The notes beneath the pieces are model-generated. The model made no database searches, was not told where the DNA came from, and saw only the letters and a list, made by a program, of their open reading frames with translations. This document shows positions 8,867 to 22,627 of a stretch of DNA of 64,000 nt, piece by piece. Every line of letters begins with the position of its first letter. The stretch's first letter is position 1. Position numbers and translations under genes: made by a program. Source of the stretch: Pistacia vera (taxonomy: Eukaryota > Streptophyta > Magnoliopsida > Sapindales > Anacardiaceae); the NCBI RefSeq assembly GCF_008641045.1, contig NW_022196421.1, positions 930,001-994,000 of the forward strand. The letters run 5' to 3'.

Positions 8867-11184
8867 TGTAACAGCTGCTTTCTACTAATATACTCAGAAA
8901 ATACATATAATAAAATACATGTATTATAACATAAATAGATGGACCCAAATTTTTCTTTTATTAAATATACATATACTTTACACAAATATAAAGTATTATA
9001 TATACAAAAGCTCTCAAAAATAGGGTGGACAGTGTAACTATTTCTCTTCGCTTGCCGACGCCTATCCGACTGCATCCTCACCTAGAACCTGCAACCACAA
9101 AGGAAAATGACGGGGTGAGCACAAAAAGGCTCAGTAAGTAAATCATCTACTAATTTATCCTCGTAACTCTTTCTCTTAATTCTTTTCCTTACAATACTCT
9201 CTCGTTCTCTCTGTTTCTCTTCCACATAGCTCTTTTTCTACCAACTGTTTCTTAAATGTCATGGCCCCATCTTACCGGAGGCACAGTTGGAACTCGCTCC
9301 ACTCTTCGTGACTTATACTTTTCTCTCTCTGTTCTTTCTCATTTGAATGTCACGGCCTCATCTCACCGGAGGCACGGCCGGGAACACAAGCCCGCTCTGT
9401 GTGACTTTTACTCACTCATATGTCACGGCCCCGTCTTACCGGAGGCACGGCCGAAAGATCACAAAGCTCCCACTACTTGTGACCTTTTCTCATCTCTGTT
9501 TTCTTTCTGTTTCTGTTTCTGTTACTCATACGCTTCTCTATAAGTTCTCTGATATATGTCACAACCTCTTCTAAACGGAGGCACGGCTAGGGAATCACAA
9601 AGCACCTACTCTTCGTGACCTACTCATTTTCTCTACCGATCGGATTTGATCATGCATGGATTCGGAACCCTTGGCCATGTGAATGTATTCTCTCTCTCTC
9701 TCTCTGAATGTCACGACCACTTCTGCACCAGTGGCATGGCTGGAACCTCACGTTCCACTCTTCGTGACGGTCACGGCCTCTTCTGACCAGAGGCACGGCT
9801 GGGGATCACAAAGCACCCACTCTCGTGACTCTACTCATCACTCACGGGTTCCCCATCGCACAACTTACTCTATTCTCTTCTCTAACTCTTAGGGTAGCTT
9901 GTGCACAAGATCTCTACTCTTTCTCTAGCTACTCATCATAGTGTAGCTTAACTTTTAGAGTAATTCACTACTCTTTCTCAAGTTCTTTCTCAATGCACAA
10001 TTAATGCATATGGATGGTTCATGCTCATTAATGCACTTAGGAAATGCCAATATGCAATGTTGCAATAATTAAGGTTCATAACTCATTCTCATGCTTCTCT
10101 TAGGCATTTCATCAAACAACTCAAGTGCATATACAAACTCTATTATAACAATAGCTCTATTTCTTTCTCTAACCATCCAAAATGGGAGAAAACTCCCTCG
10201 CAAAGCTACAAATCCTACCAAGGAATAACACTTCCAAAAAGGATTTCTCAATATCCTTCAATTCCATCTCAAACTACATTCCCAACCCACATCTCACTTC
10301 TCATAATTGAAGTGTATGAACAACCACAAAGCAATAATTATCTCCATTTAAATCTTAATAACATAGCATATCACATGTATATACATACATAATTGCTATT
10401 AACTCTCTGTTCAAGAAAGTTTTCAAATCTCTACTTGGGTTGGGATTTACTTACTTGTGATGGAGTGATTCCACTAGCACTTCTCTTTACCTTTGATAAC
10501 ATGTCTATTCTCTACAATTTTAACCAACCATGCTATAAGACTTCACTTCATATAATTGTAAAATTAACATCTACAGCAAGAATCCTTATCTTAGGATGTT
10601 TTAGAATGACTTCCCACTTCAAACTACTCAAAAAGCCCTCTTGAATCCTTGAAAGATTGAAGGAAAACTTGAGAGGAATGGAGAATGAAGGAGGCGGTGA
10701 AAGAAGAATGAATGAAGGGTTCACTAAGCTTCAACCCTTTTTAGCTCAAAATATCCTCATTCATTCCCATAATGCCCTTGCTCTTTCTTGGAAATTCCAC
10801 CTATATCCTTCGATTCATTACAATCACACCCCCATACTAACATATTCTCCATGAAATTTTCTTACATTTTACTCCCCACTTTTCCTACTAATTAGGGGTA
10901 GAATGGTCATTTAACCCTTATAGAAAAATATCTAGAAATCTCAATACACACTTTAGTCGGCTCGTCGCCGCGGCGAAGAAACTTCCGTTGCCCTGGCGAA
11001 GAAATACAGAGCCTACACCGCCTTACTCAAGGCCAACGTCGCCGCGACGAAGACTATTCTTCGCCTCAGCGAAGACTGCAAATCTTAAATTCCTCAAATC
11101 TCAACCAATTCAATTAAAGCTGAATCAATAAACATTTAAGCAAAACAGCAAATCTTAAGTACGTACCTCAAGTGGGGCGTTACA
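8867..11184 (-). mobile_element. Family A LTR-like unit A3, complete
   Basis: On the minus strand it begins TGTAACGCCCCACTTGAGG and ends GCAGCTGTTACA. It is flanked by perfect TTAAT duplications (8862-8866 and 11185-11189); length 2318 bp. It carries the GC-rich block at about 10955-11090 (CGTCGCCGCGGCGAAG), the acceptor-like TTGCAG|GTTCTAG at 9088-9094 on the minus strand and the AATAAA/TTTGGG block near 8945. No ORF has family support. Confidence 0.88.
9256..9830 (-). repeat. Degenerate tandem array of GTCACGGCC..GGAGGCACGGC in A3
   Basis: On the plus strand the motif ATGTCACGGCC, about 8-10 bases, then ACCGGAGGCACGGC, recurs six times (about 9257, 9348, 9420, 9557, 9707, 9769), with spacers that often end ..CTTCGTGAC. 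The 95- and 75-codon plus-strand frames here are by-products of the array. Confidence 0.8.
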
Positions 11185-11189
11185 TTAAT

Positions 11190-12939
11190 TGCGTTGGTAT
11201 TTGGAATGTCTAAATGAGGGGTTAGAAAAGGGGTGCATGTTCAGATGTGGATCATCGCAATTTGTTAATCAGTGTCAACAATATGTCTGGTCTTTTGTTA
11301 ATTGTTTGTAGGTCATGTTAGTTTGTGTCAATAATATGTCTGTTCTTCATGTTTTTATTTATTTATTTATGTTTTTGTTGTTGTTTACAGGTCAAAGAAC
11401 ATGAATCGGCACGACATAAAGACACGATGTACGATTGACACTGTCAGATGAGTTGTTATTTTGACTTGTTCTTCTGAACTATAAGTATATCTTCTAACTA
11501 TTTTAATGTGAAACTGTAAGTATGTCTCTTATCTATTTTAATGGTTATTGTTAGATTGAATGATTGTTTTTGTTCGGTCAATTTATTTGATTTATTAATT
11601 GTATTCCTTCCGAACGGTTAGTCTGTTCCTTGATAATTTTAATATGAAGATTAATTAACTTTTGTTGTTGCCATTTCTAGGTACCATTTTTTATACGAAT
11701 GGATAATTGTTTGTTAACGATATTGACATGAAGATCGATTACATTTTATTGTGTTTGTTTTCAAGGGGATGAGGATATGCGTTTGTTATTTTGTTTGTAG
11801 AGTCATTTTTACGTTGTGTCCACTCTGCCAATTGACCAGCATGAGATGTTAATTTATTGATTCTATTGATTTTGTTTTCAGGTTATAGGGAAAAATGTTG
11901 ATGTGTTCATACAATGGTCAACATGTTCTATATCAAGTTGCGTTTATTAAGTCTTCGGTGAGGTTATTGATTTGGTATGTCTGTGGTTGCAACCGATCGG
12001 TGTGAACTACATGAAATAACATGAATCGATCGGCTTACAGTTTCGGCCGAATAGTGAGTATTTGTTGTCGGTATATTCATACTATGGGCAATTAGTTTTT
12101 CCCTGTATTGTTGATGCTGAGTAACATTAAACGTTGATAGTTTGTATATTTTTTTTTTTTAAATTTTACTGTTTTTTCTATCATGCTATCTATTTGTCCC
12201 AATCGATACGTGAGTATTTGTTTTGGGAATGAACGTTTTATGCTAACAAGGCTTGTATGAGTATTGTTTTTGCTGGCTCTGTTTTTAGGTGACATAATCG
12301 GTCCTCAACTATTATCGATTTGTGCTGCTCGATGCACTGTTGTCACAAAGTAGCATTATTCGATAGTAGTTGAGGTTCGATTTTGTGATTTATGAATGGA
12401 ATCTTATTGTATCGGAGTTGGTCATTGTGGATGTCAACGATTCGTCCAAGTCAACGAGAAAGTCCATGACATAAGATTTGGTTATTCCGATTCAGTGTTG
12501 CTAGATTGTGATAGTTGCTTTTGTGCAAGTTATTTTACCTACATGAACATTTGCAGTTTGAAATTTAATGATGTAAAGATTTGTTGGTTGTATTCAATAT
12601 AAGGTAATTTTGAGATATTCAACTGTGTGTCCCAATCATCTATGTATTTATTAATACTCAGGCAATATATCAAAGGTGTGCTTTCTGGATCATGATATTT
12701 TATGGGAATGAATTATAACAAACAAATCGAGTTTTTTAATTTCTTTTAGCAATACGTGGGTATTGTTTTAGCATCCCAAAGATCTAACCATTTTGACATC
12801 CTTAGAATGTTTTCTAAGTTGTGGGTTTAACAAAATATTTACTATCCTTTCCTTTGGACCTGCACTAATGAAATATTCGTAAATCTTATTGTCTGATACT
12901 TCGACTATAAAAAATAACCTGAAAGTGATCGATATAGTA
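11190..12939. other. AT-rich anonymous DNA
   Basis: T-rich on the plus strand, short frames only. I see no domain, splice structure or element end. CGATCGGTGTGAACT and GAATCGATCGGCTTAC near 11994 and 12022 form a small local repeat. Confidence 0.4.
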
Positions 12940-13494
12940 ACGTGTTGAATTGTATCAAGGTATACAAATGATGAAATTCATAGTTTAGCGATGTTCCTAG
13001 AAAAGTTATAACAAATTATAAATGCAATTAATTATATCATGGTTATGGTTCGGCAATCCAATGTAGACCTCGATGATACCTTCATCTGTTGAAATTTCAA
13101 GCATTCTTAAATGATGGATGAATTATATATTGGTGTTTGCCTTATTACCATTCTATAGCCAAATTGATGGTTTGACAATGAAGTTATCGACCATAGCAAG
13201 CTTTGAGCAATCATAATTACGGACGATGGTTAGGAAACGAATTCCATACAATTTGTTAGACAATTTTTTTAAAGGTGCCGAACTATAATATTAATAAAAA
13301 AATTGAAGCAACTTGAAGTCTCTTTTAGTTGAAAATTTCAGTATAAGTATATAAACGATAAAGTTTATGATTTGCATTGTAGTAAACCATTTGCTATTAG
13401 ATATATATTTATCCAAAATTGATAGGTATAGTGTACTGTTATGTGATACTTTCAATGTGTATTAGTATTTATGGTCAAGATATCAGAATTTTGG

Positions 13495-13955
13495 TTTTTT
13501 TTTTTTTTTTTTTTTTTGAAAAAGGTAAGTATTTTATAGAAGAGACAAAAAATGTACAAAAGCGAGGGGCATACCCCAAGAGGATGACTGATAATTCTCA
13601 ATCAAAAAAACACATGGGAAAACCCACAAAGCCACAAACGGCGTGAAAAGAGTACGCAGGCTCCCCACAAAACAAAACAAGAAGATGCCATGAATCACAA
13701 AGCCACAAACCAGCATAAAAGAGCACGTAGGCTCCTTGCAAAGCTAAACAGGAAGATGCCATATCGCACGGAGCTAGGTCGAGATCTCGTACTTAGGTGC
13801 TAAACCTAAAATCTTGGCCTGGACTAGATCACAAATAGCTAAAACAGTATCTCTGCGAGAGCTACAGTGTTGACGAAACACTCTATTATTTCGGTTGGTG
13901 ACTTCAGACACCTTCTTTCCCGGTTGGTCCTCTCAGCCACTGTTTATTTCCTATG
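13495..13955 (-). mobile_element. LINE (L1-type) 3' end, 5'-truncated
   Basis: Begins on the plus strand with 23 Ts (13495-13517), i.e. a minus-strand poly(A) tail, preceded by the plant LINE 3' UTR style (short reads such as GGGGTATGCCCCTCGCTTTT). Further in, the minus strand reads ERTN..VTNRNNRVFRQH, the C-terminal end of a LINE reverse transcriptase ORF2. It interrupts a tandem unit: AATTTTGG before it and TGGTTTGGTTTAATTATGGG after it, so the target duplication is a few bases of TTTGG. About 460 bp; no complete ORF. Confidence 0.75.
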
Positions 13956-15838
13956 GTTTGGTTTAATTATGGGTTAATGTACTTTCTTTTTTATTGATGT
14001 GTTCGGTATTATGATGATGTTTGATATTATGATATTTAATGTCATTCTTAATATTGTGTTTTTATTAAAGTGTTGATGAAACAGATGATATTGTTTATGT
14101 CACATAACAGTATAAGTTTGTGTCATATGCGATTTAAATAAGAATTACAGCTGTCCACATAAAAAAATTAAAAACTTCCAGACGTTATTTAATTTTTTTT
14201 ATTATTGTTTATTAAGTGTTATTGAAGTTGATGCAATTTTGTGGATATATATTTATCTGAAAGAAATCGATACATTGTATTTGCTATGTATTATTGTTAA
14301 CGCGAAATTAATGTGAATTGTGAAGAGTGTTTATCTGAATGTGAAGGGTTTTATACATAAGTCTTGAAATCAATGTGTTTGTACATCATTAGTTTGTATA
14401 TCAAGCTATCAAAATTTCGTCCATCCTTAAATCATAGGTAAGTATCCAAATACATGGTTTAGCACTGTTCCTAGAAAAGTTATAAGAAATTATAAATGTA
14501 ATTAATTATATTGTGATTATGGTTCGGCGATGGAAACTAGGTCTCGATAATAATTCTAAGCATTCTTAAATTATGGATAAATTATGGATCGGTATTTGCG
14601 CTATTACCATTCTATAGCCAAATCGATGGTTTGACAGTGAAATTATCAATCACAACAAGCTTTGAACAATTATAATTATGGACAATGGTTAGGCAACGAA
14701 TTCCATACAATTCGTTAGACAAATTTTTAACGATGCTGAACTATAATATTAATAAAACATGGAGTGGCTTAATTTCTCTTCGAGTTTATACCAGCAAAGT
14801 TGCCGAACTATAATATTAGTGAAAAAATTGAAGTGGCTCAATGTCTGTCCTAGATGAAAATTTCAGTATCAGTCTATAAACAAAAACGTTTATCATTTGC
14901 ATTGTAATAAACCATTTGTTGTGTTGTAATTTATTCAATATGTCAAAGCCATGGAAATCATGGTATTTTATGCAGATAAATTGTATCAAACAAGCTGCCA
15001 AACTAATCATGCAGCCCGATGGGTTAATACACTTACTTTTTCATTGATATGTTCAGTATTTTGATCATGTTTGATGTTCTAATTTTTAATACTGTTCTCA
15101 ATAGTGTTAGTTTGTTGATATCGTGTTTTGTAGCTTTACAATTGTTCCTCTTTGATGCGTTGGATTTGTACTATTAATAATTTTATAGGTGCATTATGTT
15201 GACACTGCAAATACTTATAGATATATATTTATTCAAAATTGATTGATGCATTGTACTGTTATGTGATACTTTCAATGTGATATTATTGTTAATGGTCAGG
15301 ATATCAGAATTTTGGTTGAATTATGGGTTAATGTACTTCCTTTTTGATTGATGTGTTCGGTATTATGATGATGTTTGGTATTCTATTATTTAATGTCGTT
15401 CTTAATGTAGTGTTCTCATTAAAGTGTTGATGAAATAAATGGTGTTGTTTATGTCACATAACAGTATAAGTTTGTGTCAAAATGCAATTAAAATAAAAAT
15501 TATAGCTGTCCAAAAAAAAAAAAATTAAAAAAATTAAAAAATCCCAATTGTTATTTAATTTTGTTATTATTGTTATGTTGTTTATTAAGTGTTATTGAAG
15601 TTGATGCAATTTTGTGGATAGATATTTATCTGGAAGAGACCGATACATTGTATTTGCTATGTATTATTATTAATGTGAAATTAATGTGAAGTGTGAAGAG
15701 TATTTATCTGAATGTGAAAGATTTTATACATAACTTTTGAAATTAATGTGTTTGTTATATATATGTGGTTGTTTATGTTGTCGTACATGATTAAGAAGAA
15801 TAAGTAAAGGTACTTGAAAGTACATCATCAGATCATTG

Positions 15839-15864
15839 TTTTTTTTTTTTTAAAAAAAAAAAAA
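15839..15864. repeat. T13/A13 perfect palindrome
   Basis: Thirteen Ts are followed directly by thirteen As. The corresponding place in the next tandem unit (about 17880) has only GTTTCAAAAGAAAAAAAA, so this is a local expansion. Confidence 0.85.
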
Positions 15865-18000
15865 AGAAAGAAGATTGTTGGCATAGTTAGAAATAGTTCC
15901 TGTTACAGGTAATGTGATAGTAAATAAGATTATTGTATCGTGTATTTTTATGTGATACTTTCAATGTGATATTAGTATTAATGGTCAGGATATCATAATT
16001 TTGGTTTAATTATGGGTTAATGTAGTCTCTTTTTTATTAATGTGTTTGGTATTACGATGATGTTTGGTATTCTGATATTTAATATCGTTCTTAATATTGT
16101 GTTTTTATTAAAGTGTTGATGAAATAGGTGGTATTATTTATGTCACATAATAGTATAAGTTTGTGTCATATGCGATTTAAATAAGAATTATAGCTGTCCA
16201 CATAAAAAAATTAAAAACTTCCAGTCGTTATTTAATTTTGTTATTATTGTTTTGTTGTTTATTAAGTGTTATTGAAGTTGATGCAATTTTGTGGATATAT
16301 ATTTATCTGAAAGAAATTGATACATTGTATTTGCTATTTATTATTGTTAATGCAAAATTAATATGAATTGTGAAAAGTGTTTATCTGAATGTGAAGGGTT
16401 TAATATATAACTCTTGAAATTAATGTGTTTGTACATCATTAGTTTGTATATCAAGCTATCCAAATTTCATCCAACCTTAAATCATGGGTAAGTATCCAAA
16501 TCCATGGTTTAGCACTGTTCCTAGAAAAGTTATAAGAAATTATAAATGTAATTAATTATATCGTGATTATGGTTCGGCAATGGAATCTAGGTCTTGATGA
16601 AATTCTAAGCATTCTTAAATTATGGATATATTATGGATTGGTATTTGCATTATTACCATTCTATAGCCAAATCTATGGTTTGACATTGAAATTATTTATC
16701 ACAGTAGGCTTTGAACAATTATAATTATGGACAATGGTTAGGCAACGAATTCCATACAATTCATTAGACAAACTTTTAACGATGTCGAACTATAATATTA
16801 ATAAAACTTGGAGTGGCTTAATTTCTCTTTGAGTTTATATCAGGAAAGTTGTCGAACTATCATATTAGTGGAAAAATTGAAGTGGCTCAATGTCTGTCCT
16901 AGATGAAAATTTCAGTATCAGTCTATAAACGAAAATGTTTATCATTTGCATTGTAATAAACCATTTGTTGTGCTGTAATTTATTCAATATGTCAAAGCCA
17001 TGGTTTTTAAATCATGGTATTTTATGCAGATAAATTGTATCAAACAAGTTGCCAAACTAATCATGCAGCCCGATGGGTTAATACACTTACTTTTTCATTG
17101 ATATGTTCGGTATTTTGATCATGTTTGGTGTTCTGATTTTTAATACTGCTCTTAATAGTGTTAGTCTGTTGATATCGTGTTTTGTAGCTTTACAATTGTT
17201 CCTCTTTGATGCGTTGGATTTGTACTATTAATAATTTTATAGGTGCATTCTGTTGATGCTGAAAATAGTTATAGATATATATTTATTCAAAATTGATTGT
17301 TGCATTGTACTGTTATGTGATACTTTCAATGTGATATTACTGTTAATGGTCAGGAAATCAGAATTTGGTTTAATTATGGGTTAATGTACTTCCTTTTTTA
17401 TTGATGTGTTCGATATTATGATGATGTTTGATATTTCGCTATTTAATGTCGTTCTTAATGTAGTGTTCTCATTAAAGTGTTGATGAAATAAATGGTATTG
17501 TTTATGTCATATAATAGTATAAGTTTGTGTCAAATGCAATTTAAATAAGAATTACAGCTGTCCACATAAAAAAATTAAAAAATCTCAGTTGTTATTTAAT
17601 TTTGTTATTATTGTTATGTTGTTTATTAAGTGTTATTGAAGTTGATGCAATTTTGTGGATAGATATTTATCCGGAAGAGATCGAAACATTGTATTTGCTA
17701 TGTATTATCGTTAATGCAAAATTAATGTGAAGTGTGAAGAGTGTTTATTTGAATGTGAAAGATTTTATGCGTAACTTTTGAAATTAATGTGTTTGTTATA
17801 TATATGTGGTTGTTTATGTTATCATACACGATTAAGAGGAATAAGTAAAGGTACTTGAAAGTACATCAACAGATCATTGTTTCAAAAGAAAAAAAACATA
17901 TTGCTAGCATAGTTCAGATATGGTTCATGTTACAGGTAATGTGATAGCTTCAATTATTTTCATCATTCTATTGTAATACTACATATGTTGGGTTATGAAT

Positions 18001-19779
18001 TGTTGAACCGGTTGCCACGGCCACAAAATTAAACCTAAATACCGTAGTTAGCGATAAGCAGGGTCGAATCCACAGAGAGTAAGACTAATGACCTAATGTA
18101 TTATTTGAGTTAACGAAAGAGAAATTGGCAAAATGATTGATTAAAACTAAGGAAACTAATTAATTGCAGGAAACTAAAAACATCAAATAAATTGCTAACT
18201 AAAACACAACATTAAAAGCGTTGCTGCTACGGGTTCGGTTTTACTCAAGACCAACTCTCACAATTCCTCTCCTCGCTCTTCAATTTCTTAAACCTACAAG
18301 GCTAGGCATATCAATAAAAATATCTCCCGACAATCTATGTATAATCTATCCTGTCTCCTCGTCGTCTTAGTTACAGATCGATTGGTTAAAGACTATCGTT
18401 GACTAACCGAAAAATGCTAAACCCTTAAACACCACTAGTTGGTACAATGTTAACAAGTACAACCTATCAACTTGTATCATCCAATCAACTAATTACACAA
18501 CAAATGCATTCCTAGTAGAAATGCTATTAAACGCTAATACAACTTGATTGCAATCAGTACCGAAGCAGTTTAAAGTCATAATCAACATTCAGTAATCTCA
18601 AACTGACATTCTATTATGCGAAAAGTTATATATCAACAAACGTTCTCAATGGACATTATCAATTCAGCACATCGAGCATCAGAATAATATTAAAGCATCG
18701 CAAACAAACTTAAACGAAAACAAATAAAATCTGAATACAAGAAACTTAACCAAATGTCCAACATTCTGGCTCATCCAACTAGTCGAGAGCTAATGAGGAA
18801 AGCAGTGGAGTCAATCTCGATCTCGCCTACATCGTAACAAACAACCAGGAACTCAGCCGCTAATGGTGGTGTCGATGGAGGCTGAAACGGTGGAAACGAA
18901 GCTGATCATGGTGGAGAGGAAGTAACTGACAGTGATATGATGTGAAGAAGGAGCGAAAACGACCAACGGATAGCCCGGAATACGAACAGTCGAACGTTTT
19001 CCGACGGCTCTTCCTGTAAATGATGCCAGAAATGGGATCCGAAGTTACCGATTGAAAGCTTTGGTGATGGGGAGTTAGATCAGGTGCTAAGGAGATGAAA
19101 GGTCGCCGAAAATGGGAGAGATCACAGCTGGAAGGTGAAGAGGCGCGACGACGGTGATGACAGATTCCTAGTGGTTTTGGCGGCAGCTGAAGCTTGGAAT
19201 GGATAGATCCGACTGTAGGGAAGCTAGATCGACCACCAGGGAAGTGCAACGTCATAGGATGTCAATGAAAAATGACAAAATCGCAGTTGGAATGCGAAAG
19301 GTCAAGGCGGCGGAATGCGTCTCACGGTGGTGTCGACGGGATGATGATGATCAGTGCACGGGGAAGACGAACCGTCGCCAGAAAAGCTCTCTAGAGATTG
19401 ATCGAAGAAGGTGAAAGGTTTTGGTGGGCGATAGCCACCAATCTGCGACCTTGCGCTGTAGTTTTATACAAATTATGATAAATTTCCATTCGGTCCCTGC
19501 ACGATTGAAAGTGAGAAAATCAACCCCAAGATTATGAAAATTTGACCCCTGAATGGCATAAATGAGACAACATCAACCCTAGAAAATAAATCACATCCTA
19601 ATATCAACTTACACAATCTCAAATTTCAATCTAAACATGCCAAATTAGTAAGAAAAACTCAAAATATGATTTTTAAACATAAATTCATAATTTCTCTTAA
19701 TTATCTCAATATGATTTCATTTTAATCACACATAGGGTCTTTTTATCACCAAAATAGAGTCACTTTCATGACTCTAACA
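18001..19779 (-). repeat. 3' LTR of gypsy element H
   Basis: 1779 bp, TG...CA ends, collinear with 23243-25025. The 131-codon minus frame inside (18860-19255) is Ser/Arg/His-rich and in the other LTR is split into 87- and 60-codon pieces, so it is not a conserved protein. The matching plus strand is GC-richer here (about 18850-19420) than the rest of the LTR. Confidence 0.9.
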
Positions 19780-21378
19780 CACTCCGCAACTACTCTTTGG
19801 TCATCCTCGAGTATAGTAAAAGGAACTCTTTCAACATTCTCATCAAACCATACACAACCATATTCATCAACACCAAAGACATTCATCAAAAGGTAAAGTG
19901 AAGAATTTGAACACAACAAGCAAACAATACAATCCTAAATAAAAAACTAAAGTTTCTGTCAAGATTTGCCTATCTCCATTCAAGCTTCTTAAACACACAT
20001 TTCATATTCATATCACAATTTTAAAATGTCATGCAAAACTCCCCAACTTATGTACGTGCAACATAATTCTCATTTTCCGCACAAGATTTTGACATATAAT
20101 TTCTTTTTCATTCATCACTTTTTTTTTTCTTTCTTTTTCTTGTCTTAACTTCTTAAGCTTTCTAGAAAGTACGTGTAACGGGCTAGGTCAATGACTCCCA
20201 AACCAGAAAGCTATAAGGCACTAAATGTAAAACACTTCTCGGACTTACTCACCCAAACCAACTAGGCTACAAGCCAAGGCTTATATATAGATATATATTT
20301 TATAAAGCTCATGATCTATATAATGACTTATTAAACTTTCTAGAGGACCCGTGTAACGAGCTTTGGGCCAACCACTCCCAAGCTAGATAGCTTTAGAGGA
20401 TTAGGTGTAGAACACCTCTCGGGCTTACTTACCTGAGTCAACTAGGCTACAAATCAAGACCAAATCATCAAGCAACAGTTAAGCACTTCCAAAGACAAAG
20501 ATTAACATTTTCAATACATGCAAGATAATAAATGAAAATTTGCTCCATGGGCATGTAAAATATGTGGGAGACTTGCATAAACATTAAAACACATGACATT
20601 CGCACAAAACAGTTTCTAACCACAATTATAGACAAACCTAACACATAACAGAAACAATAATTCAATGTTTAAAACCATGTTACAACCAACCATTTTCAAA
20701 AACCTCACAAAACCTTTCAACTAGCACCTCAATTGCTTCTAAAATGGTGATTATGCATGAATTCATGAAAAATTTTAAAATGGCTCACTTAAGTTCACTT
20801 TTTCCACTTTTGGACTTATAAGAGTAAGATTCAACATATTTTCAACAAAAACATAATCATGCCACAAAAATTTAAACACAATCCATTCAACAGACAATCT
20901 CCACAAAGCATCATCAACATCATCTCCACAAAAATACCATCAATAACACTCCACAATAACATACATACTCCACAAAAACAAAATCAATCAACACACTCCC
21001 CAACTTAAAATGTCATTGTCCTCAATGACTCACAACTACAAACATTCTCCCCAACTTAGCATCAAATGATCTCAAATGGCAATATGATCAATAACATTAA
21101 AATCGTCTAACATATTTGAGAAAAAATCTAACAATAACAGCATATAAGGTAGAGAGATACAACCTGAGGAACAATAGTGGAGTTGTCACCAACGAAGCAT
21201 GTGGAGCATGCTTAAGCGTAGCTTTCGACTAGTTAATGAGTTTCCAAACATGATAATTCCTGCAAGGACAAAAACAACAAAAACATAAAAGCAATAAAAA
21301 CATATTTATAATGGTGGGTTGCCTCTCACAAGCGCTAAGTTTAAAGTCTTCAGCCAGACTTGGTGTGAACAGAAAAGT
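19780..21378 (-). other. 3' non-coding spacer of element H with a two-copy ~180-bp repeat
   Basis: No frame of interest. A tandem pair at about 20157-20280 and 20336-20460 shares CTTTCTAGA..GTGTAACG(G/A)GC, ACTCCCAA, AACAC(T/C)TCTCGG and AACTAGGCTACAA. CTCCCCAACTTA motifs (about 20998 and 21044) are of the kind common in gypsy 3' spacers. Confidence 0.6.
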
Positions 21379-22627
21379 TCAAGGTGGTTGAAACTTTGGC
21401 AGTGCCTTACATGACCCTCGCCATTCAGTAACAAGTAGGGTATCACGAGGTCCCAAGAAGGCATATTTGAATTTAATACGCCATTTCCATGTGCACAAGT
21501 CTTTTAAGAACTTAGTATAGACAGGTATGTGCTTAATGACATCTAGAAGTGGAAAACCAATCAGCCCTTGTCTAAACAGCTCAACCATTTCCTCCATCCT
21601 AGTGTTTTTCTTAAAGTTGGATGCATTATTTGACTCTAGGTATTCAGGAAAAGGTTCTATCAGTATGTCAAATGCAGGGGATGGTTCTTTCTCCCCAACT
21701 TCCTCATTTTCATGTCTCAGTACACCTGACTCAATGGTTGGTTCTCTTTCACTCCTCCCTACTTGGTTTCTCTCTTTCACTCCTCCCTACTTGGTTTCTC
21801 TCTAGGCTATCTTTATCTCCAAACTAAACATATAATTCCCTCTTAGGCCTAGCTTGTTCATGACACCCTATCTAGTGAGGTGCACCATTGGGATTATCTA
21901 CAACTTGACTCGGCAAATGACCCTCCTCTCTCTTATAAACTACTTCAGCTATTTGACCAATTTGGGTCTCTAGCTTACTAATAGATTGGGAATGGGAATG
22001 TAATATCTGATAATGCTGCTCTAAGTCATTGAACCTAGCATTCATGTCATCTTTTTGTTCTTACATGGTCTATAGCATTTGAGCCATCATTGATTCCAGT
22101 GAACCAGGCTCTAGAGTGGGCTACTAGACGGGGGGTGGGATCCTAGGTTGGGCAGGTGGTTGGACTGAATACATGTCCCAATAATTGCCCTATTCATTGG
22201 AAGAACTATATGGCATATTATGGGAGACATTCTGGGATTGTTCCTGCTTCCATTCAAAATTAGGATGGTTATGCCACTCACTATCAAATGTGTTCAAATA
22301 CGGATCATTCCGTCTCTAGAAACCTTGTGCATCTTGCACTTGCTCCTCAAAAGTGTAGGGAGCTGGTTCCTCAAATGTGTACTCAACAGCTAAAAGGTTT
22401 GAAGGCATAGCATAAACATCCTGACTTGTCCAAACGAGTGATGGTTGCCTAGAAGCTTGCCCTTGCATGGATATGAATGTGTCAAATTGATAGGCTAAAG
22501 ACTCCAACTTGGAGTTGATATTGTCCAAGGGAGAAACCTCATAAATGCCACCATTCCTAGGCGGCTGCCCTATGATAGGAATCCTAGAAGCTAGATGGTT
22601 GTGCATAGGATACAGATTATCATCCAT
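21379..22627 (-). pseudogene. gag C-terminal part of gypsy element H, broken
   Basis: On the minus strand, 22627-22316 encodes 103 residues with a gag-like stretch ending YTFEEQVQDAQGF. After a frameshift comes NDPYLNTFDSEWHNHPNFEW, the NDPYSNTYNPGWRNHPNFSW motif of Athila/Tat gags, then KLETQIGQIAEVV (usual LEQQVGQIA). The last frame (21780-21379, 133 codons) has the block MVELFRQGLIGFPLLDVIKH and VYTKFLKDLCTWK, which in intact elements leads into protease. Several stops and at least two frameshifts are present. Known gags of this lineage form the particle; this one cannot be made whole. Confidence 0.8.

Larger units (their letters stand above)
12940..17945. repeat. Long-period (~2.05 kb) tandem units with ~0.45 kb sub-repeats
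   Basis: Two units run from about 13960 to 15990 and 16000 to 17945. Matching marks include GGTTCGGCGATGG/GGTTCGGCAATGG (14529, 16572), AGTTTGTATATCAAGC (14391, 16440), GCAGCCCGATGGGTTAATAC (15011, 17065) and GGTTTAATTATGGGTTAATG (13958, 15999). A weaker partial unit precedes them (12940-13490). Within each unit a ~450-bp block beginning TTATGGGTTAATGTA occurs twice (13967, 15322; 16011, 17375). No reading frame survives, and there is no sign of centromeric or telomeric motifs. Confidence 0.75.

Noticed and set aside
9256..9543. 95- and 75-codon plus-strand frames as proteins
   Set aside because: They follow the GTCACGGCC tandem array in A3 and are not kept in frame in A4, A5 or A6.
18860..19255. 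131-codon minus-strand frame (and 24251-24514, 24446-24790)
   Set aside because: Lies in the LTRs of element H, is broken differently in the two LTRs, and has a low-complexity Ser/Arg/His make-up without domains.
21527..21827. Plus-strand Ser-rich frames of 92 and 68 codons
   Set aside because: Antisense shadows of the gag pseudogene of element H.
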